DNA of 64,000 bases from Whitmania pigra (Eukaryota > Annelida > Clitellata > Hirudinida > Haemopidae): assembly GCA_021613335.1 (NCBI GenBank), contig JAJTWR010000040.1, positions 235,183-299,182 on the forward strand, in the 5' to 3' direction. This document shows, piece by piece, positions 40,691-52,219 of this stretch. Both the position numbers and the translations under genes were made by a program. Below the pieces are notes generated by a model. The model did not search any database. It had not been told where the DNA came from and was given only the letters and a program-made list of their open reading frames with translations. How positions within the stretch are numbered: position 1 is the stretch's first letter; every line of letters begins with the position of its first letter.

Positions 40691-41252
40691 ATTCTCTATT
40701 GCAATTCTCGAAACCATGTTGGAAGCAAAGTTGTAAGGATTCTATAATATGTATATGGATCACAAGTATTTCTATAATGTTCTCCAGATGTTTGTGATTG
40801 ACAGGAAGTCGTTTTGAAATGTAATTACGGAAGCAGGTGCTTCGGAGTTATTTTGCGATTGTCTTTGCAATATGGCTGCTAGTTGCCAGTCATGCTAGTC
40901 TAGTGAATTTCCAGCTGAGTAGATTGATCTAATTATTAATTGAATTACTTTTGGAACGTTCTGCCTGTCGAAACATCTGCTTTCTTGAAAATTCAAAAAA
41001 ATTTACACGAAAACAAATGTTTAAGTATTTTTTGATGTTTTATAGCCATCATGTCAAGGGATGTCATTATAATAATTTAGTCTTAATTGTGTTAATGATT
41101 AGTCTACAGTTCTATTACCCCAAATCTTCATAAATGCAGGATGAAAATAAGCTGCTTCGAAATAATTTTCATGTTAGTATTTGTGATTAAAAATTAATTG
41201 CATTACCTATAACTGTAAAACAATGTCATATTACCATTATTTTGAATTTCAG
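40691..41252. other. 5' flank of PAN gene copy 1
   Basis: No coding exon seen. CATAAATGCAGGATGAAA at 41129 corresponds in position and sequence to the TATAAATGCATGAAATCC promoter element of the other copies, 124 bp before the ATG. Confidence 0.45.
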
Positions 41253-42251
41253 ATGTTAATGATGATACAATTGTCTACAATATTGTCCCTAGCCTACCTT
41301 GGATTAGCTTCATCAGGCGAGTAAAGCATTGTTGGACAAGTTGTAATATACTATTTACAGACTAATGGTTTATTATTAAATTCAAGAATGCAATTAATCT
41401 AGAAGAGTCTAGGGCATACAGTTTAGCTTAGTCGTACCACCACACCTTAATAATGTTTAATCAAAGAAGTGTTTCCAAAAATTTACTCCTCATTTTTTTG
41501 TCTTAATCATTGATATTGTCTACCCTCAACTCATTTTAAATTATTAGGCGAGTCTCTCTGGACTATATTGCCCAAAGTCCAAGTCACTGGCTTGACAAAA
41601 ATATCTGAGAAAAGCCTGCAAATTTGTCTAACAAGCTGTCTTTATATCGAATGGTGTAATGTCGTTTCTTATGACAGCGAAGCAACTTTACCATGTGAGA
41701 TACAAACCAGTTCCAAGGGTGTGGAGAAAAGTAATGAAACGAAAGATTCAGTCACCACATACTTGCACGATAAAGTCAATGTAGTCTTGGGTTAGCAGAT
41801 CAATTAATGACCTTCAAAAGATTGATAAAAAATTGTTTTAGATTGTCTGTTGAATCTTAAAATGCTTTTGAGATATTAGGTAACCTTCAATTTCGTCCAA
41901 ATCTAACAAAATGTTACAGGTAAAAAGTGCTGGAAAGCTGTACCTGGAAAAACTGCCAAGGATTTTCTGGCGTCATCACATGATGCACATTATGAATGTC
42001 TTTTATATTGCATAGGCATATGGGCTTGCGAAGCAGTGGTCTTCGATCCAAAGTCCAAACCCGCTTGTTGGTACCACGTGGGCGTTTCAGGATCTGTAAA
42101 GGAGGAAGATTTGATACCATTGAATGGGGCAACTACTTATTTGCTTGACAAATCTTGCCTACTTCCAGAGGACTTTTATGGAAACCAAACTGGTCCTGGA
42201 CCGGAAAATGGTTTTCCAAAAAGTGACGAGAAAGACCATCTTGTGCTGTAA
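41253..42251 (+). CDS. Secreted two-module PAN/apple-like protein, copy 1
   Basis: Exons 41253-41316, 41548-41790 and 41920-42251; 212 aa. Exon 1 is a signal peptide (MLMMIQLSTILSLAYLGLASS). Exon 2 encodes module A of 81 residues with four Cys (LQIC, TSC, EWC, LPC) and the core WCNVVSYDSEATLPCEI. Exon 3 encodes module B, with CWKAVPGKTAK, ECLLYC, ACEAVVFDPKSKPACWYH and LLDKSC, followed by a hydrophilic tail. The Cys spacing and the S/VVxYD core fit PAN/apple domains, which bind proteins or carbohydrates. That assignment is by pattern only. Both introns are phase 1. The first has a GC donor (CAG|gcgagt), the only choice that keeps the frame. A TATA-like CATAAATG lies 124 bp upstream and AATAAA at 42303-42308. 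Confidence 0.8.
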
Positions 42252-42302
42252 TTAATCAAGAGTAAACATTAGTTCTTTTAACGTGAACAGACATTGGGAA
42301 AA

Positions 42303-42308
42303 AATAAA
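42303..42308 (+). terminator. Polyadenylation signal, PAN copy 1
   Basis: AATAAA 52 nt after the stop codon. Confidence 0.6.
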
Positions 42309-42412
42309 TAGCTTTGGATGGTCACTTTTTAATAAAAAATTGTAATAATGCAATACATTTATGTTTTCATTTACGTCCGTATTTGACTGAATTTGTTTCT
42401 CATGATGTCTTA

Positions 42413-42465
42413 AGTCCAAATCATCTCAGTTACGCAAAGTACTATAATCAAATAAATAAATCATG
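42413..42465 (+). repeat. Dispersed 3'-tail repeat, copy 1
   Basis: AGTCCAAATCATCTCAGTTA, then GCAAAGTACTATAATCAAATAAATAAAT. The same motif recurs at 48888-48938, 54429-54481 and 60389-60452, always ending in an (AAATA)-type tract. This suggests the 3' end of a non-LTR retroelement. Confidence 0.6.
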
Positions 42466-43900
42466 ATGTCTTAAGATTAGGGAATACAAATAAAGAGGAA
42501 ACTCTTACATCATGCGGCGCCAATATTATTGAGTGTATTTAATTATTTGTCAAACATATTCATTTATCAAGGCATTTTAAGTGCCACAGAATGCATGGCA
42601 GACCATAAATGATAATAACAACACACGAGCTGGATCTACAAACATACCAACATTGGCTAATATAAGCTTTGGCCAAACAGATAGGTTTTGAATGAGACTT
42701 TGAATTTTAGGTAGTTGTAGATTAGGACTTACCACATTTGGAGTTCGAATCAGATATACCATTGTGAGAGGCGGAAGAAGCGGTCAGGTATGGTTTAATG
42801 CTACCACTTAAAAACTGTCATCTCTCTTAATATATAATGTATAACATGTCATTTGCCCACGAGGAACGAACCACAGCTGGCTCCACCTATGGAGAGACGA
42901 CAACTTCCCCAGTGTGGATCCTCTGAACATACTCTGAAGCTTTTTATAGCGGTATCATAACGAGTTGGGGCTCCAAAACTTTGTTAATCCGCAGTGGACA
43001 CATACTTTTACTCAAACAAAATTAGAAGGAACTTTGCATACGACATGAGAGCATATAATCTAGGGTGGGAAAGTTCATGTTGAAGGCAAGGCCTAGTGAA
43101 CTCTCAAGGTTCTACAAAAATGATTAGTTATAGTGACAAAATTGCAAAAATAACACTTTTTTTTGAGTTTCTATTTTTTAAATAAATTAACTTGACATCA
43201 AAGTTTATTATTAATAATATTACTTTTAATTTAATTACTTTGTTTTATATGAGACAAATAAATTTTAACATTAAGCAAACAGTCTGGAAAATGACGATGT
43301 ACAAGTACTTGTTCATAATACATTGATACATGGTACTTGTATTTGAATACTTGCACTTGAGACTTGAATACTTGGTCCCATGTTTGATTACTGCTATAAT
43401 TTTCTTACTTCATGAGGTTATTATTTTCTTATTGTGTTGGTTAGATAAATACTCTCTCAAGCGTTTAAACGTTACGAATTGCTATCTACCTTGAATTGCT
43501 ATATATAATTCGAGGAACTCCGTAAAAATAGCCTAAGAAAAAAATTTCGAGATAGCTCATTAAAATTTGTTTGAAAACAAAATTATTTAAAGATTGTCAA
43601 ATTAAGCAAAATTCCTGATTAACAAAAATAAATTGTTAGACTGTAAGCAATTCCACATGCGAGAATTCCATTATCGAGAATTTCTGGGTTGCCTTAACTC
43701 AAGTTGGAAACGAAAACGTCGATTCAGTTGCAGATGCTTCTGGCTTTAGGTTATTTGCCTGAAAACGTCTGATATTGATCTTTACTTTATGCTGCTCTTT
43801 TCGAAACCTGGCCAATTAGGAACTCAGGAACAAATTAGACTGAGTAAGCGATATTAGCATGTGATGCATGTTAATCGAAAGTTATATTAATTCCTGTTTA
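42466..43900. other. Intergenic between PAN copies 1 and 2
   Basis: No gene recognised. Around 43300-43380 the string built on ACTTGTATTTGAATACTTGCACTTGAGACTTG resembles the terminal sequence of some hAT elements, but I could not find its partner end. Confidence 0.4.
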
Positions 43901-44829
43901 TACCGTGTTTACCCGAAAATAAGCCCAAGCATGATTTTTTTCAAGATGTTCGTAATATAAGCCCTACCCCGAAATAAGACCTAGAGCTAGAGCCTAGTTA
44001 GCCGGATTTACAGTCAATTCAATTATCAGTTGAAGCCAATAATTTAATATCACTAAACTTAAAAACAGTAACCGCATGTAAGATGAAAACGGGTATGCAG
44101 ATGCCGTAAACAGACGACCAATAAGAACCCAGTTGCATCGGGTTGCGTTTATGAATTTTTTTAATTCAGTGCGTTGAATATGTAACAGATTTAGTATAAC
44201 CATTAATAGTTATTTCGACAAAATGAGTACAGTAAACAAAAGTTAATTAAGCATTTAATATACGACAGAAATCGTGGAACACTGGACAAGAATCTTACAG
44301 CTTTCTGTAAAAAAAATCTGAATAATCGAGTGATCCTCAAATGGCGAGCATAGCATGATCTCAGTTAACAATTAGACGAGGGAAATATTAAGAAGTACAA
44401 GTGTGGTTCAGAAACTCTGCCAAGACTAGCCAGCGAGATGTTGTGAGTTGGGTTATGAATTCAGTGTGTCAAATCGCTGATAGTTTTGTTGGTAGGGTAC
44501 ATTTCAACAAAAGATTCTCTTGCTAAACGTCAGAGATTGAGACCAGTGGTTCCATGGGAAATAGAAATTTGGGCAGGAATTCAGAGTTTGGAGATTTATA
44601 ATGATTCTCCAGAAGAAGTTGAAGTTTGAACATCTTTGAGTAATTTAAAAAAAATTACTCCAACTGAGGGATTTTCCAACATTCTTGTAGTTTAGTAAAT
44701 TGTTTAACATGAAAAATGTTCTGGGGCGTTGCTGATGAAAATATTATATACGCCTCAAAAAATAAGCCCTTATCGCGTCTTTTGCAGCAAAACTGTAAGA
44801 CACTGTCTTATTTTCGGGAAAACGCGGTA
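43901..44829 (+). mobile_element. pogo-type DNA transposon remnant
   Basis: Inverted ends TACCGTGTTTACCCGAAAAT and (reverse-complemented) TACCGCGTTTTCCCGAAAAT, bounded by TA. The plus strand, about 44240-44470, encodes a broken CENP-B/pogo-type N-terminal DNA-binding domain: FCKKNLNNRVILKWRA, QLDEGNIKKYKCGSE and a W-V-type helix. The DDE catalytic part is missing. At 0.93 kb it is internally deleted and inactive. Confidence 0.75.
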
Positions 44830-45242
44830 TTACCTTTTTTTGTCTTGGTCAAATTGAAAAGTCCATAGATAGATGCAACTGGAATCATAAGAATATTTTA
44901 CATGAAATTTTTTTTTAATTTTCTCGATAACAATTAAACTCCAAACTGTCACAAAAGCATTCAAACCACAAATAACAAATTACATTTGCAATAAGCTTTA
45001 GTTGACGTATTCATTCAGAAAAATATACATTTGTATATTGCGGTTTCATTGAGCTATGTTGACAGGTAACGTTTTTGCTCGGTTCGTATGAACTTGTTTT
45101 CTGAGATTTAATTTTAAGGCATAATCATAATGGACCAATGTGGACAAGTAATTATTTCCGCTACTATTTCTAAAATTTTTGGGACGTTTTATCCATTTAC
45201 CACAATGAATAATGTTCCATTACACATTTGAAAGCGAAAAAT
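44830..45242. other. Spacer, no gene recognised
   Basis: AT-rich sequence between the pogo remnant and the tandem duplication. Nothing else seen. Confidence 0.45.
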
Positions 45243-45932
45243 GGAAAGGAATTCAAGAATATTCAAGCTGAAAGAGGCAACAACTTTAAACCAGTAAAGA
45301 ACTAAGGAGCCAGATGTCTCCGAGTAAATATTTCATTCATATAGCAACATGAAGGATTTTTGATCGTGAATCTTGATGATAAATGAATCCCTGAACAAAT
45401 TAATTTTATGTTTTTATTGCATTATTCAATCGAATAAACATGTTTTTTATTTAAATTTGTCAAAGAAAGATGTTAATGTTGTTTTAGGACCACCAAGACC
45501 GAGCATGAGTGTTTTTTAGTTTTAGAATGTTTACTGCGGTTCTGTGCCACACATCAGTATAAATGGGAAGATACTGACTCCTGGAAAGGAATTCAAAAAT
45601 ACTGAAGCTGAAAAAGGCTCCAAAAACTTTAAAACAGTAAAGAACTAAAGAGGCAGATGTTTCCGAGTAAATATTTCATTCCAAGCAACATGAATGATTT
45701 GAATGATCGTGAATCTTGATGATAAATGAATCCCTGAACAAATTAATTTTATGTTTTTATTGCATTATTCAATCGAATCTTGTTTATGTATCTTATTTAT
45801 GTCAATATTTATCTGTTCAATTTGTCAAAGAAAGACGTTAATGTTGTCTTAGGGCCACCAAGACCAAGCATGAGAGTTTTTTAGATTTTAAATGTTTATT
45901 ATGGTTCTGCGCCACACATCAGTATAAATGGA
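45243..45932 (+). repeat. Tandem duplication of the PAN copy 2 promoter region
   Basis: A block of about 320-350 bp (45243-45565) recurs at 45582-45932 at high identity. Shared strings include GAATCCCTGAACAAATTAAT, CACCAAGACC and GTGCCACACATCAGTATAAA. The second unit has an extra of about 26 nt near 45785. Each unit ends with a TATAAAT box. Only the second leads into exon 1. Confidence 0.85.
45923..45929 (+). promoter_or_regulatory. TATA box, PAN copy 2
   Basis: TATAAAT 102 bp before the ATG at 46025, in the position shared by the other PAN copies. An identical box in the preceding tandem unit (about 45558) has no exon directly behind it. Confidence 0.55.
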
Positions 45933-46024
45933 AATCTTCTTGAGGTTTAAATATCTGTCTTCATAAATTAGTCCTACTAACTGTAATTATAAAACATTTG
46001 TATAAAATTTTGAAGTAATTGCAG

Positions 46025-47539
46025 ATGTTAAGGATGATTCTCTGGTTTCAAATTTTGTCTCTAGCCTACCTCGGAATAGCTGCAGGCTAGTAGAATATTA
46101 TTGTGAATAATAAAAATTACCTTTTAATAAATTTTTCTCCAAAGTCTAAACCAGACTGATTCTTTTAACATAACTAAATCATTTAATTTATCTCAACAAC
46201 TCTCAAACAAAAAAGTGTTTTAGAAAGTGCTCTTCGATTATTCTGTAATAATTTTGAACTTAAGTTTTGTTATATTCTAGCGTCATCTCATATTTAAGCT
46301 CATAAATTTAACAAGTTTTATGTCATTTATAATACATATATATTGTCATATATATTACATATATATTTTGTGGTCAATTCATTTTAAAATATCAGGTGAA
46401 TTTGCATGGACTACTCTTCCCAAAGTTCATTATAGGGGTCTGATAAAATTATCTGAAACCAAACTGGAAATGTGCTTGAAAACTTGCTTTTACATCGAAT
46501 GGTGCAATGTCGTTTCTTTCGACAGTGAAGCAACTTTACCATGTGAGATTGAGATTAGTTCATCGGATGTTAGAAAAAGTAATGAAACAAAAGATTCAGT
46601 TACAACTTACTTAGTGGATAAAGCCAAAGTTGCTTCGGGTGAGTAATTCAATCTTCAGAAGTAACCCGTCAAAGTAGCCCAATACAAAATAGTACCATAT
46701 AACCTAGAAAAACTATTTTGAAAATTATTTTGAGTTGAATGAATTTACACGATTCTAAATTTAATTTGATTTCAGTTTGTTAACTGACCGACTTGAGTTT
46801 GATAGGTATCAGGAAATTTTATCAAGTGGATTTATCGTATATATTATTAGGATTCCAGTGCATACGAACTGCACAAAAATAATCAGACTCTTAGAGAATT
46901 TACCAGACACTCATTCGATTTCCTGTTGCAATATGAAGAATTTGATTTGGTGTTGGAAATTAATGTAGCTTATATAAGGTTAAGTACTTGGAACTTAACG
47001 TCTTCGTTCAACACAGGACATCTCGATTATCTACGCGGAATTTTTTTCAATTTTACAACTAATTTAATGTGACTAATTTACATATAATTAAATGTAATAC
47101 TTTTTGCAATAAATTTTAATGTGCTATTTTGTTGCCGGGCTATTTTGACGGTCCTTTAGATCTTGAAACGTTAGAAATCATTTTGAATGATATGGACAAT
47201 CTTGAAATAAATACAATGTTTTTTTAAGCTTTTAATCAAGTCGGCCAAAATGTTGCAGGTAAAACATGCTGGAAAGCTGTGCCTGGAAAAACTGCCAAAG
47301 GTTTTTTTTCGGGGTCAACCAAGATACTTTATGAGTGCCTAATGTATTGTATCGCCCTAGATGCATGCGATGCAGCTGTTTTTGATTCCAAAACCAATCA
47401 ATCTTGTTGGTACCATGTGGGCATTTCAGGGTCTACAAAGGAGGATGATTTGATCTCAATGGAAGGTGCAACTACTTATCTACTTGACAAATCCTGCGTC
47501 CTTCCAGAGGGTGTGTATGTAAGCCAGACTGGACAATGA
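46025..47539 (+). CDS. Secreted two-module PAN/apple-like protein, copy 2
   Basis: Exons 46025-46085, 46396-46638 and 47259-47539; 194 aa. The signal peptide is MLRMILWFQILSLAYLGIAA. Module A (81 residues) keeps the four Cys and the WCNVVSFDSEATLPCEI core. Module B has CWKAVPGKTAKGF, ECLMYC, ACDAAVFDSKTNQSCWYH and LLDKSC, and a short tail ending SQTGQ. Phase-1 introns, the first with a GC donor (CAG|gctagt). Intron 2 is longer than in copy 1 because MITE-like sequence (about 46800-47157) was inserted. AATAAA follows at 47643-47648. It is an intact paralogue of copy 1. Likely secreted, ligand unknown. Confidence 0.8.
46800..47157. mobile_element. MITE remnant in intron 2 of PAN copy 2
   Basis: GTTGCCGGGCTATTTTGACG at 47131-47150 matches the end of the 8-bp-TSD MITE. 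ATATTATTAGGATTCC near 46845 matches its interior (28376-28391). The left end is degraded. Confidence 0.55.
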
Positions 47540-48256
47540 TGTTTCTAAAAGTGATGAGGAAGAGTTTATTGTAGATCTTGGGCAGTGATCTCCGAGCAGG
47601 GAGAGTTGCAGAAAGTAAAATGCTTGTTAAGAAAATTTGTTTAATAAATTAAAGGCATTATACAACCATTTTACAATTTATTAACAATGTAAAATTCATG
47701 ATTGATGATTGCTGTGCTTCTATAGAAAATCATTACAAAATCAGGCAGTCGTTAGCTCATCACATAAAATTAGGAGCATTCCCTAATATTCATACCCCAA
47801 AATTTGAAGACGATAACGTATGAATCCAGTATGAAATGGATTATTGTGACCTCAGTTTAAAAGATTAAAAGAGCCATGATGTATGATAACACAAAAATTT
47901 TGCGTACAAAAGTTTAAGCACATTTTTATTATAGCACGTATTAATATTCATACTACAATTGCTTACTACATTTTAAGTTGGTCCCATCTCGAGCATTTGA
48001 TAAGTTTTTGCTTTATTGAGTTTTAGAAAGAATCTCAATTTTCTCGAAAAAATACAAATAAAGGCCTTCAAAAACTTGAAATTGTCAATTTTAGAGATTT
48101 TCAGAGATATTTCCGTAAAGCTCTCAAAGATTTTAGTTTAAAATGAGTTAAATTTGGGGGTTAGTCGATGGACCATATTCAAATGCTTTCGTAAGATTAC
48201 TTTTCTGAAGTTTGCTAATTAAATGCATTTAATTTCTTTTTTTCTGAAAAAATAAC
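47540..48256. other. 3' flank of PAN copy 2
   Basis: Polyadenylation signal AATAAA at 47643-47648. The remainder is AT-rich spacer without a supported feature. Confidence 0.45.
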
Positions 48257-48411
48257 AGCAAGTTAGCTCGGAGGATAGCGTGCTTGCGAACTACTGTAAA
48301 AGCAACACTCTTTAAGATTCGAAACCCAACTTGTACAGCCGCAAACCGCCAATTAGATGCGGCGCTATTCAAACGAATTTGAACGCTTCTAGCGCTATAC
48401 AAAAAAAAACC
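48257..48411 (+). repeat. tRNA-derived SINE
   Basis: An A-box-like GTTAGCTCGGAGGATAGCG at about 48262 and a B-box-like AGATTCGAAACC at 48315-48326 lie about 50 bp apart, as in a tRNA promoter. A non-tRNA body and a short A run at about 48403-48411 follow. It does not fold as a tRNA gene with proper stems, so I call a SINE and not a tRNA. A partial relative lies at 25900-25962. Confidence 0.6.
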
Positions 48412-49639
48412 TATTATTATTAAATTAAATTTTGGTGGTCCAGATGGCTATAAATATTATTAGCAAGATGTCAGAGGGCCCCAAAAACGTTTTTTAAAAC
48501 AAATTTTGGAGTTGAACTCAGTGATGGCACTGGGCTACCATTTCCTCTCGTGGATCATCTGAACTCATCTTTGAGGAGGAGAAGCAGAACTCACAAAATA
48601 TGTTCAAACACTGTACTGGTATCTTCTGCTGTGTGACAATAATGGGGATAATTCAGTCATTTTTCAGCATGTCAATGCCCCGCTAGACAAAAAAAAGCAT
48701 TTGTAGTGTTACTTGTTCTTAAACGTAATTTTAGGCATATCCAGTATTTCCTGAAAATTGCACGAAATATTAGTCTTAATCCAATAAATTTTATAAGTAT
48801 GTAAATCTAATGTGTTTCGGTGCATTGCGTGAAAAAGGTCTATGAAAATTCTATATATAAAAAGAAACGTATCCGAGCCATGTTTTAAGTCCAAATCATC
48901 TTAGTCATGCAACGGACAATAATCAAATAAATAAATGGTCAGGTTTTTGCAAAAATGGAAGTAGTTTGAGTGAGGTTCGTTTTTCAATTAGAGACAATGT
49001 TGCCTGAAAATTCTGGCAAGGCAATCTGTTACTGCTTCCACCCTTCAATGGCATCCACCTTATTGGGAGAAAATAAAGAAAATGTATATCTGATTTTTAA
49101 TAAATCAAAATTTCATATTTTAAACTAAAAGCGTTCGACCGGCCTTGATAAGGTAATAATAGATATCTATTTCTCTTTGAAGCTGGCAAACTTTATTGCT
49201 TCATCTTCTGAAAACTCAAAATAAAAAAGGTTGAAAACCCATGACTTCCTAGACGAAAGATGTGATCACGAGTGTAAGATAACATGAAAACGGGAATTTG
49301 GAAGATGATGCAGATTGAAGTTGTTAATATTTTGTATTAATATTATTATTACATAATATTATTGTATCATATAGGCATCAAGTATGGATGAGCGTTGATG
49401 CTCGAGTGTCTTGAGTCCAAGTTTCTAAAGTCTGCTCTTTTAAGGTAGACATTGTAATCCTGGAATATCTTTTGTGAAAAACGTTTAGGCTATTTTGATC
49501 TTTGTTACGAGCTGCTTGTTACAGGGCTCCAGATTGAGAAACAATATTGAGCATTGGCCACAATTGGTGCAATACGTTCTAGTCAATATTCGCCTCAATT
49601 GATCGAAATCATTTGATTAGGCGTATTCTGACAAAGGCC
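48412..49639. other. Spacer with a dispersed tail repeat
   Basis: Contains the tail repeat AGTCCAAATCATCTTAGTCA...AATCAAATAAATAAATGG at 48888-48938. No gene recognised. Confidence 0.45.
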
Positions 49640-50500
49640 TTATGAATGATATTGTTGACATGGGCTTTGAAAGTGGGTTTATTATCATTGAAGACACCAA
49701 CTGTAAAGTATTACCGTTGAAAGATATGGGTTATGAGCAGATTGTGCATTTGTTAGGCATGGTTCAGTCCCCCGTTGTTTTGATGGATGCTTGAAAGATA
49801 ATTGTAATTTCCATTTTTCACTTCTCAACCTGTCAATAGCAGTTTGTAAGAAAGAGTTGTAAGGAGATGATGTTGAGTAGAGCCTGATATCATCTGCGAA
49901 CAGTTTACAAACTATAATTTGGTTGTTAGATCTATAAAGAGTGGTTATTACACAGGTCTTCTTAACCAACTATAAATAATTATTATGTTATATTGTGTCA
50001 TTTGACAAATCTTAAGGTTGCCAAAAATTCCTTTGTCAGTAATTTTAGCTGATACTGAATTTTATATTGACACTGACTCGAAGGACTTTTTGAAATCAGT
50101 GTGTAATGCTCTGGTAGAGATTAAAATTGACCAATGATTGGTATACACAATCAGGTTATACATGTTTACCTCATATTTAGAAAGTCATGTTGATTGGTAG
50201 ATATAAGGTTGTTTGCCTGAAAGTAATTCAAGATGTCTTTATTGATCATATCTTCCATAGCACGACAACAAGAAAATGTGGGTGATATTGGTCTGTAATT
50301 CCCTGGATAGAATGTTTTTTGTGAATTGGAGTGATATAAGCTAAGATCCAATAAAGGGTTAACTCATCCACATTGAAAGATATTAAAAAGAAAGATAAGA
50401 TTAAAAATATGGCAGAATGGTAAGAGAAGTTTATCAGCACAATGTCAAAGCAGGAGCAATCTTCACATTGAAAATTTGCTTTCAAAATACATAAAATAAA
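49640..50500 (-). mobile_element. Non-LTR retrotransposon (CR1/Jockey-like) reverse-transcriptase fragment
   Basis: Minus-strand pieces in two frames give the reverse-transcriptase order: ILAYITPIHKK near 50350; then, after a frameshift, NYRPISPTFSCCRAMEDMIN and KDILNYFQANNLISTNQHDF at 50310-50170; and KLFADDIRLYSTSSPYNSFL at about 49915-49860, where ADD is the catalytic motif. Stops and frameshifts separate them. The 5' and 3' parts of the element are absent. Dead copy. Confidence 0.8.
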
Positions 50501-50515
50501 TTATTTGTTCATCAC

Positions 50516-50609
50516 TTTTATTCTTGAAAAAGTTTGATAGGGGGGCCTTGGACCACATTTTGTCCTCTAAGGGAGCCATGGGCACAAAAAGGTTCGAAAC
50601 CCCTGTATT
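50516..50609 (-). mobile_element. hAT terminal fragment
   Basis: Read on the minus strand, ACAGGGGTTTCGAACCTTTT followed by TGTGCCCATGGCTCCCTTAG is the standard terminus of Charlie-like hAT elements. No partner end found. Confidence 0.55.
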
Positions 50610-50773
50610 AAATAATGTGGAGTGGGTTAAATTTAGCTAAAATTCAAAAATCAAGTGAGAGAGTGTCAAAGTAACAGAAATGCAATAATTTTATAATATT
50701 AATAATTCCCTTTCTTGTGGTGAAAGTAGTGTGTAATAGTCAGGCGATATCTGTTCAATTGAAAGCAATAGAA

Positions 50774-50858
50774 GACGCCGGGCTATTTTGAGGAGGCTAT
50801 TTTGACGGGGTTTTTCCTTCCTGGACTATTTTGTCCTCGGGCTATGTTGACGGGTCAC
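50774..50858. mobile_element. Fragment of the 8-bp-TSD MITE family
   Basis: GCCGGGCTATTTTGAGGAGG, GGCTATTTTGACGGGG and TCGGGCTATGTTGACGGGTC are variants of the inverted-repeat motif of the MITE at 28237-28598. Confidence 0.65.
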
Positions 50859-51155
50859 TTCAGTATGATGAATGAACAAATGTTTGATGATGTGCAAATT
50901 GTCAAGGAATCTTGTCTAACAAATTTAGGCTACCGCCTGGCTTTCCATTATCATCTTCCCTTTTGGTCCAGCCTTTTTTCAGAAGTACTCACATTCACGA
51001 GTCAATCTCATGTTGAGCTTTATGTTAATTACGTTTATCTCTAGGCTCAAAAAAGTTTTACTTTGAAAACAGTATTTTCAAATTCATATTTTGAATCAAT
51101 ATGTTTCAACAATTATGTACCTCCAGTCAACAGATGTTTATGATCTTGATGTTCT

Positions 51156-51242
51156 TCAAGCCTCCGCCTCTGACAGATTGACAACCATCTCGACAAGCTG
51201 GATGGCATTAGCTTTAAGTAATGACTCCTTGTCGACAAACAT
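51156..51242 (-). CDS. Candidate terminal exon of an unrecognised gene
   Basis: A 28-codon frame follows an acceptor (TTTACGCAG) and ends in TGA: MFVDKESLLKANAIQLVEMV, then VNLSEAEA. It is richer in G+C than its flanks. A nearby minus-strand frame at 51903-51841 (MVDIMRGNKELVDYSATTRS) could belong to the same gene, but no phase-correct splice joins them. Unknown function. Confidence 0.25.
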   Translation of the reverse strand: MFVDKESLLKANAIQLVEMVVNLSEAEA

Positions 51243-52219
51243 CTGCGTAAATTTAATCAATTAATAATTATTATCATTTTTTTAAGTTTAATAATTTTAA
51301 GAAAATTAAAATTTTATGAGCTAGACGACAATCAAATTGGACGATCATCAAATTATTTTCCGCTCAATTTTACTAGATTGCTCTAATTTATTTCATTGGA
51401 GAAAAAAATTGTACTAGCCTACTAATTGAAACTGCAGTTAAACTGCACCCTTAACTCATTTAAAGTATTTAAAAAGTTTCATTGTTTATATTACATTAAT
51501 TGTAGTTCATAACTTTATTATCATCGTTCACTTGTTTGCAGATCAAACACGATTAAATTGCTGGTCTTTACAGATTTAGTTTATTTGGTCGAATGAATGA
51601 ATTGCTTCTCCTTTTTAACAGTTTCTTGTCCCGCTAGCATTAGCATTTAATTAGATGGAGTGAGGTTACAGAATTTTTAACAAACCGAAGTGGTCTAAAT
51701 TAGATTGGGCTATTGGACTTTCTTGTTAATACGATTAGGTTTTTATCAACATTTTCAAAAAAAGCTCCAAAACAGTATACAATTAGATTAAATAAATAAA
51801 TACTTGTTACAGAAGAATAAAGAAAAATATCATCAACTAACTGAGAACGAGTTGTCGCAGAATAGTCGACAAGCTCTTTGTTGCCCCGCATGATGTCGAC
51901 CACGATTTTTCAAGTGGAATACGGATAAAATTGAAATATACCAAACACCGCAGGTTTCGCCACAACGTGGTTGGAATAAGATTGATTTCTATAACTTAGT
52001 AGATATTCGTCCCCTTCATAAGGCCTGACCATTGGAAGATTTGCAGTTTATGTTTTTTTTAAATTTTCAATTACTAATAATCATAAAGGAATCAATAAAA
52101 TATGGGAACGAATAATAAAGGAAGGAAGGAACTCAAAATTGTTGGTGCTAGTTTGTTCTTGAAAAGACGTATTTTGATAATTCACAATGAAAGAAAATGA
52201 CCTCCTATTTGATCCTACT
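51243..52219. other. Spacer, no confirmed gene
   Basis: AT-rich, with only the small minus-strand frame at 51841-51903 noted under the candidate exon. Confidence 0.4.

Noticed and set aside
41317..41322. GT donor (gtaaag) four bases after the GC donor in PAN copy 1
   Set aside because: It would change the phase and lead to stops in exon 2; the equivalent GT in copies 2 and 3 also gives stops, so the GC donor is preferred.
48257..48330. Possible tRNA gene
   Set aside because: A and B boxes are present but no acceptor stem pairing or anticodon arm could be drawn; a diverged copy exists elsewhere, so a SINE fits better.
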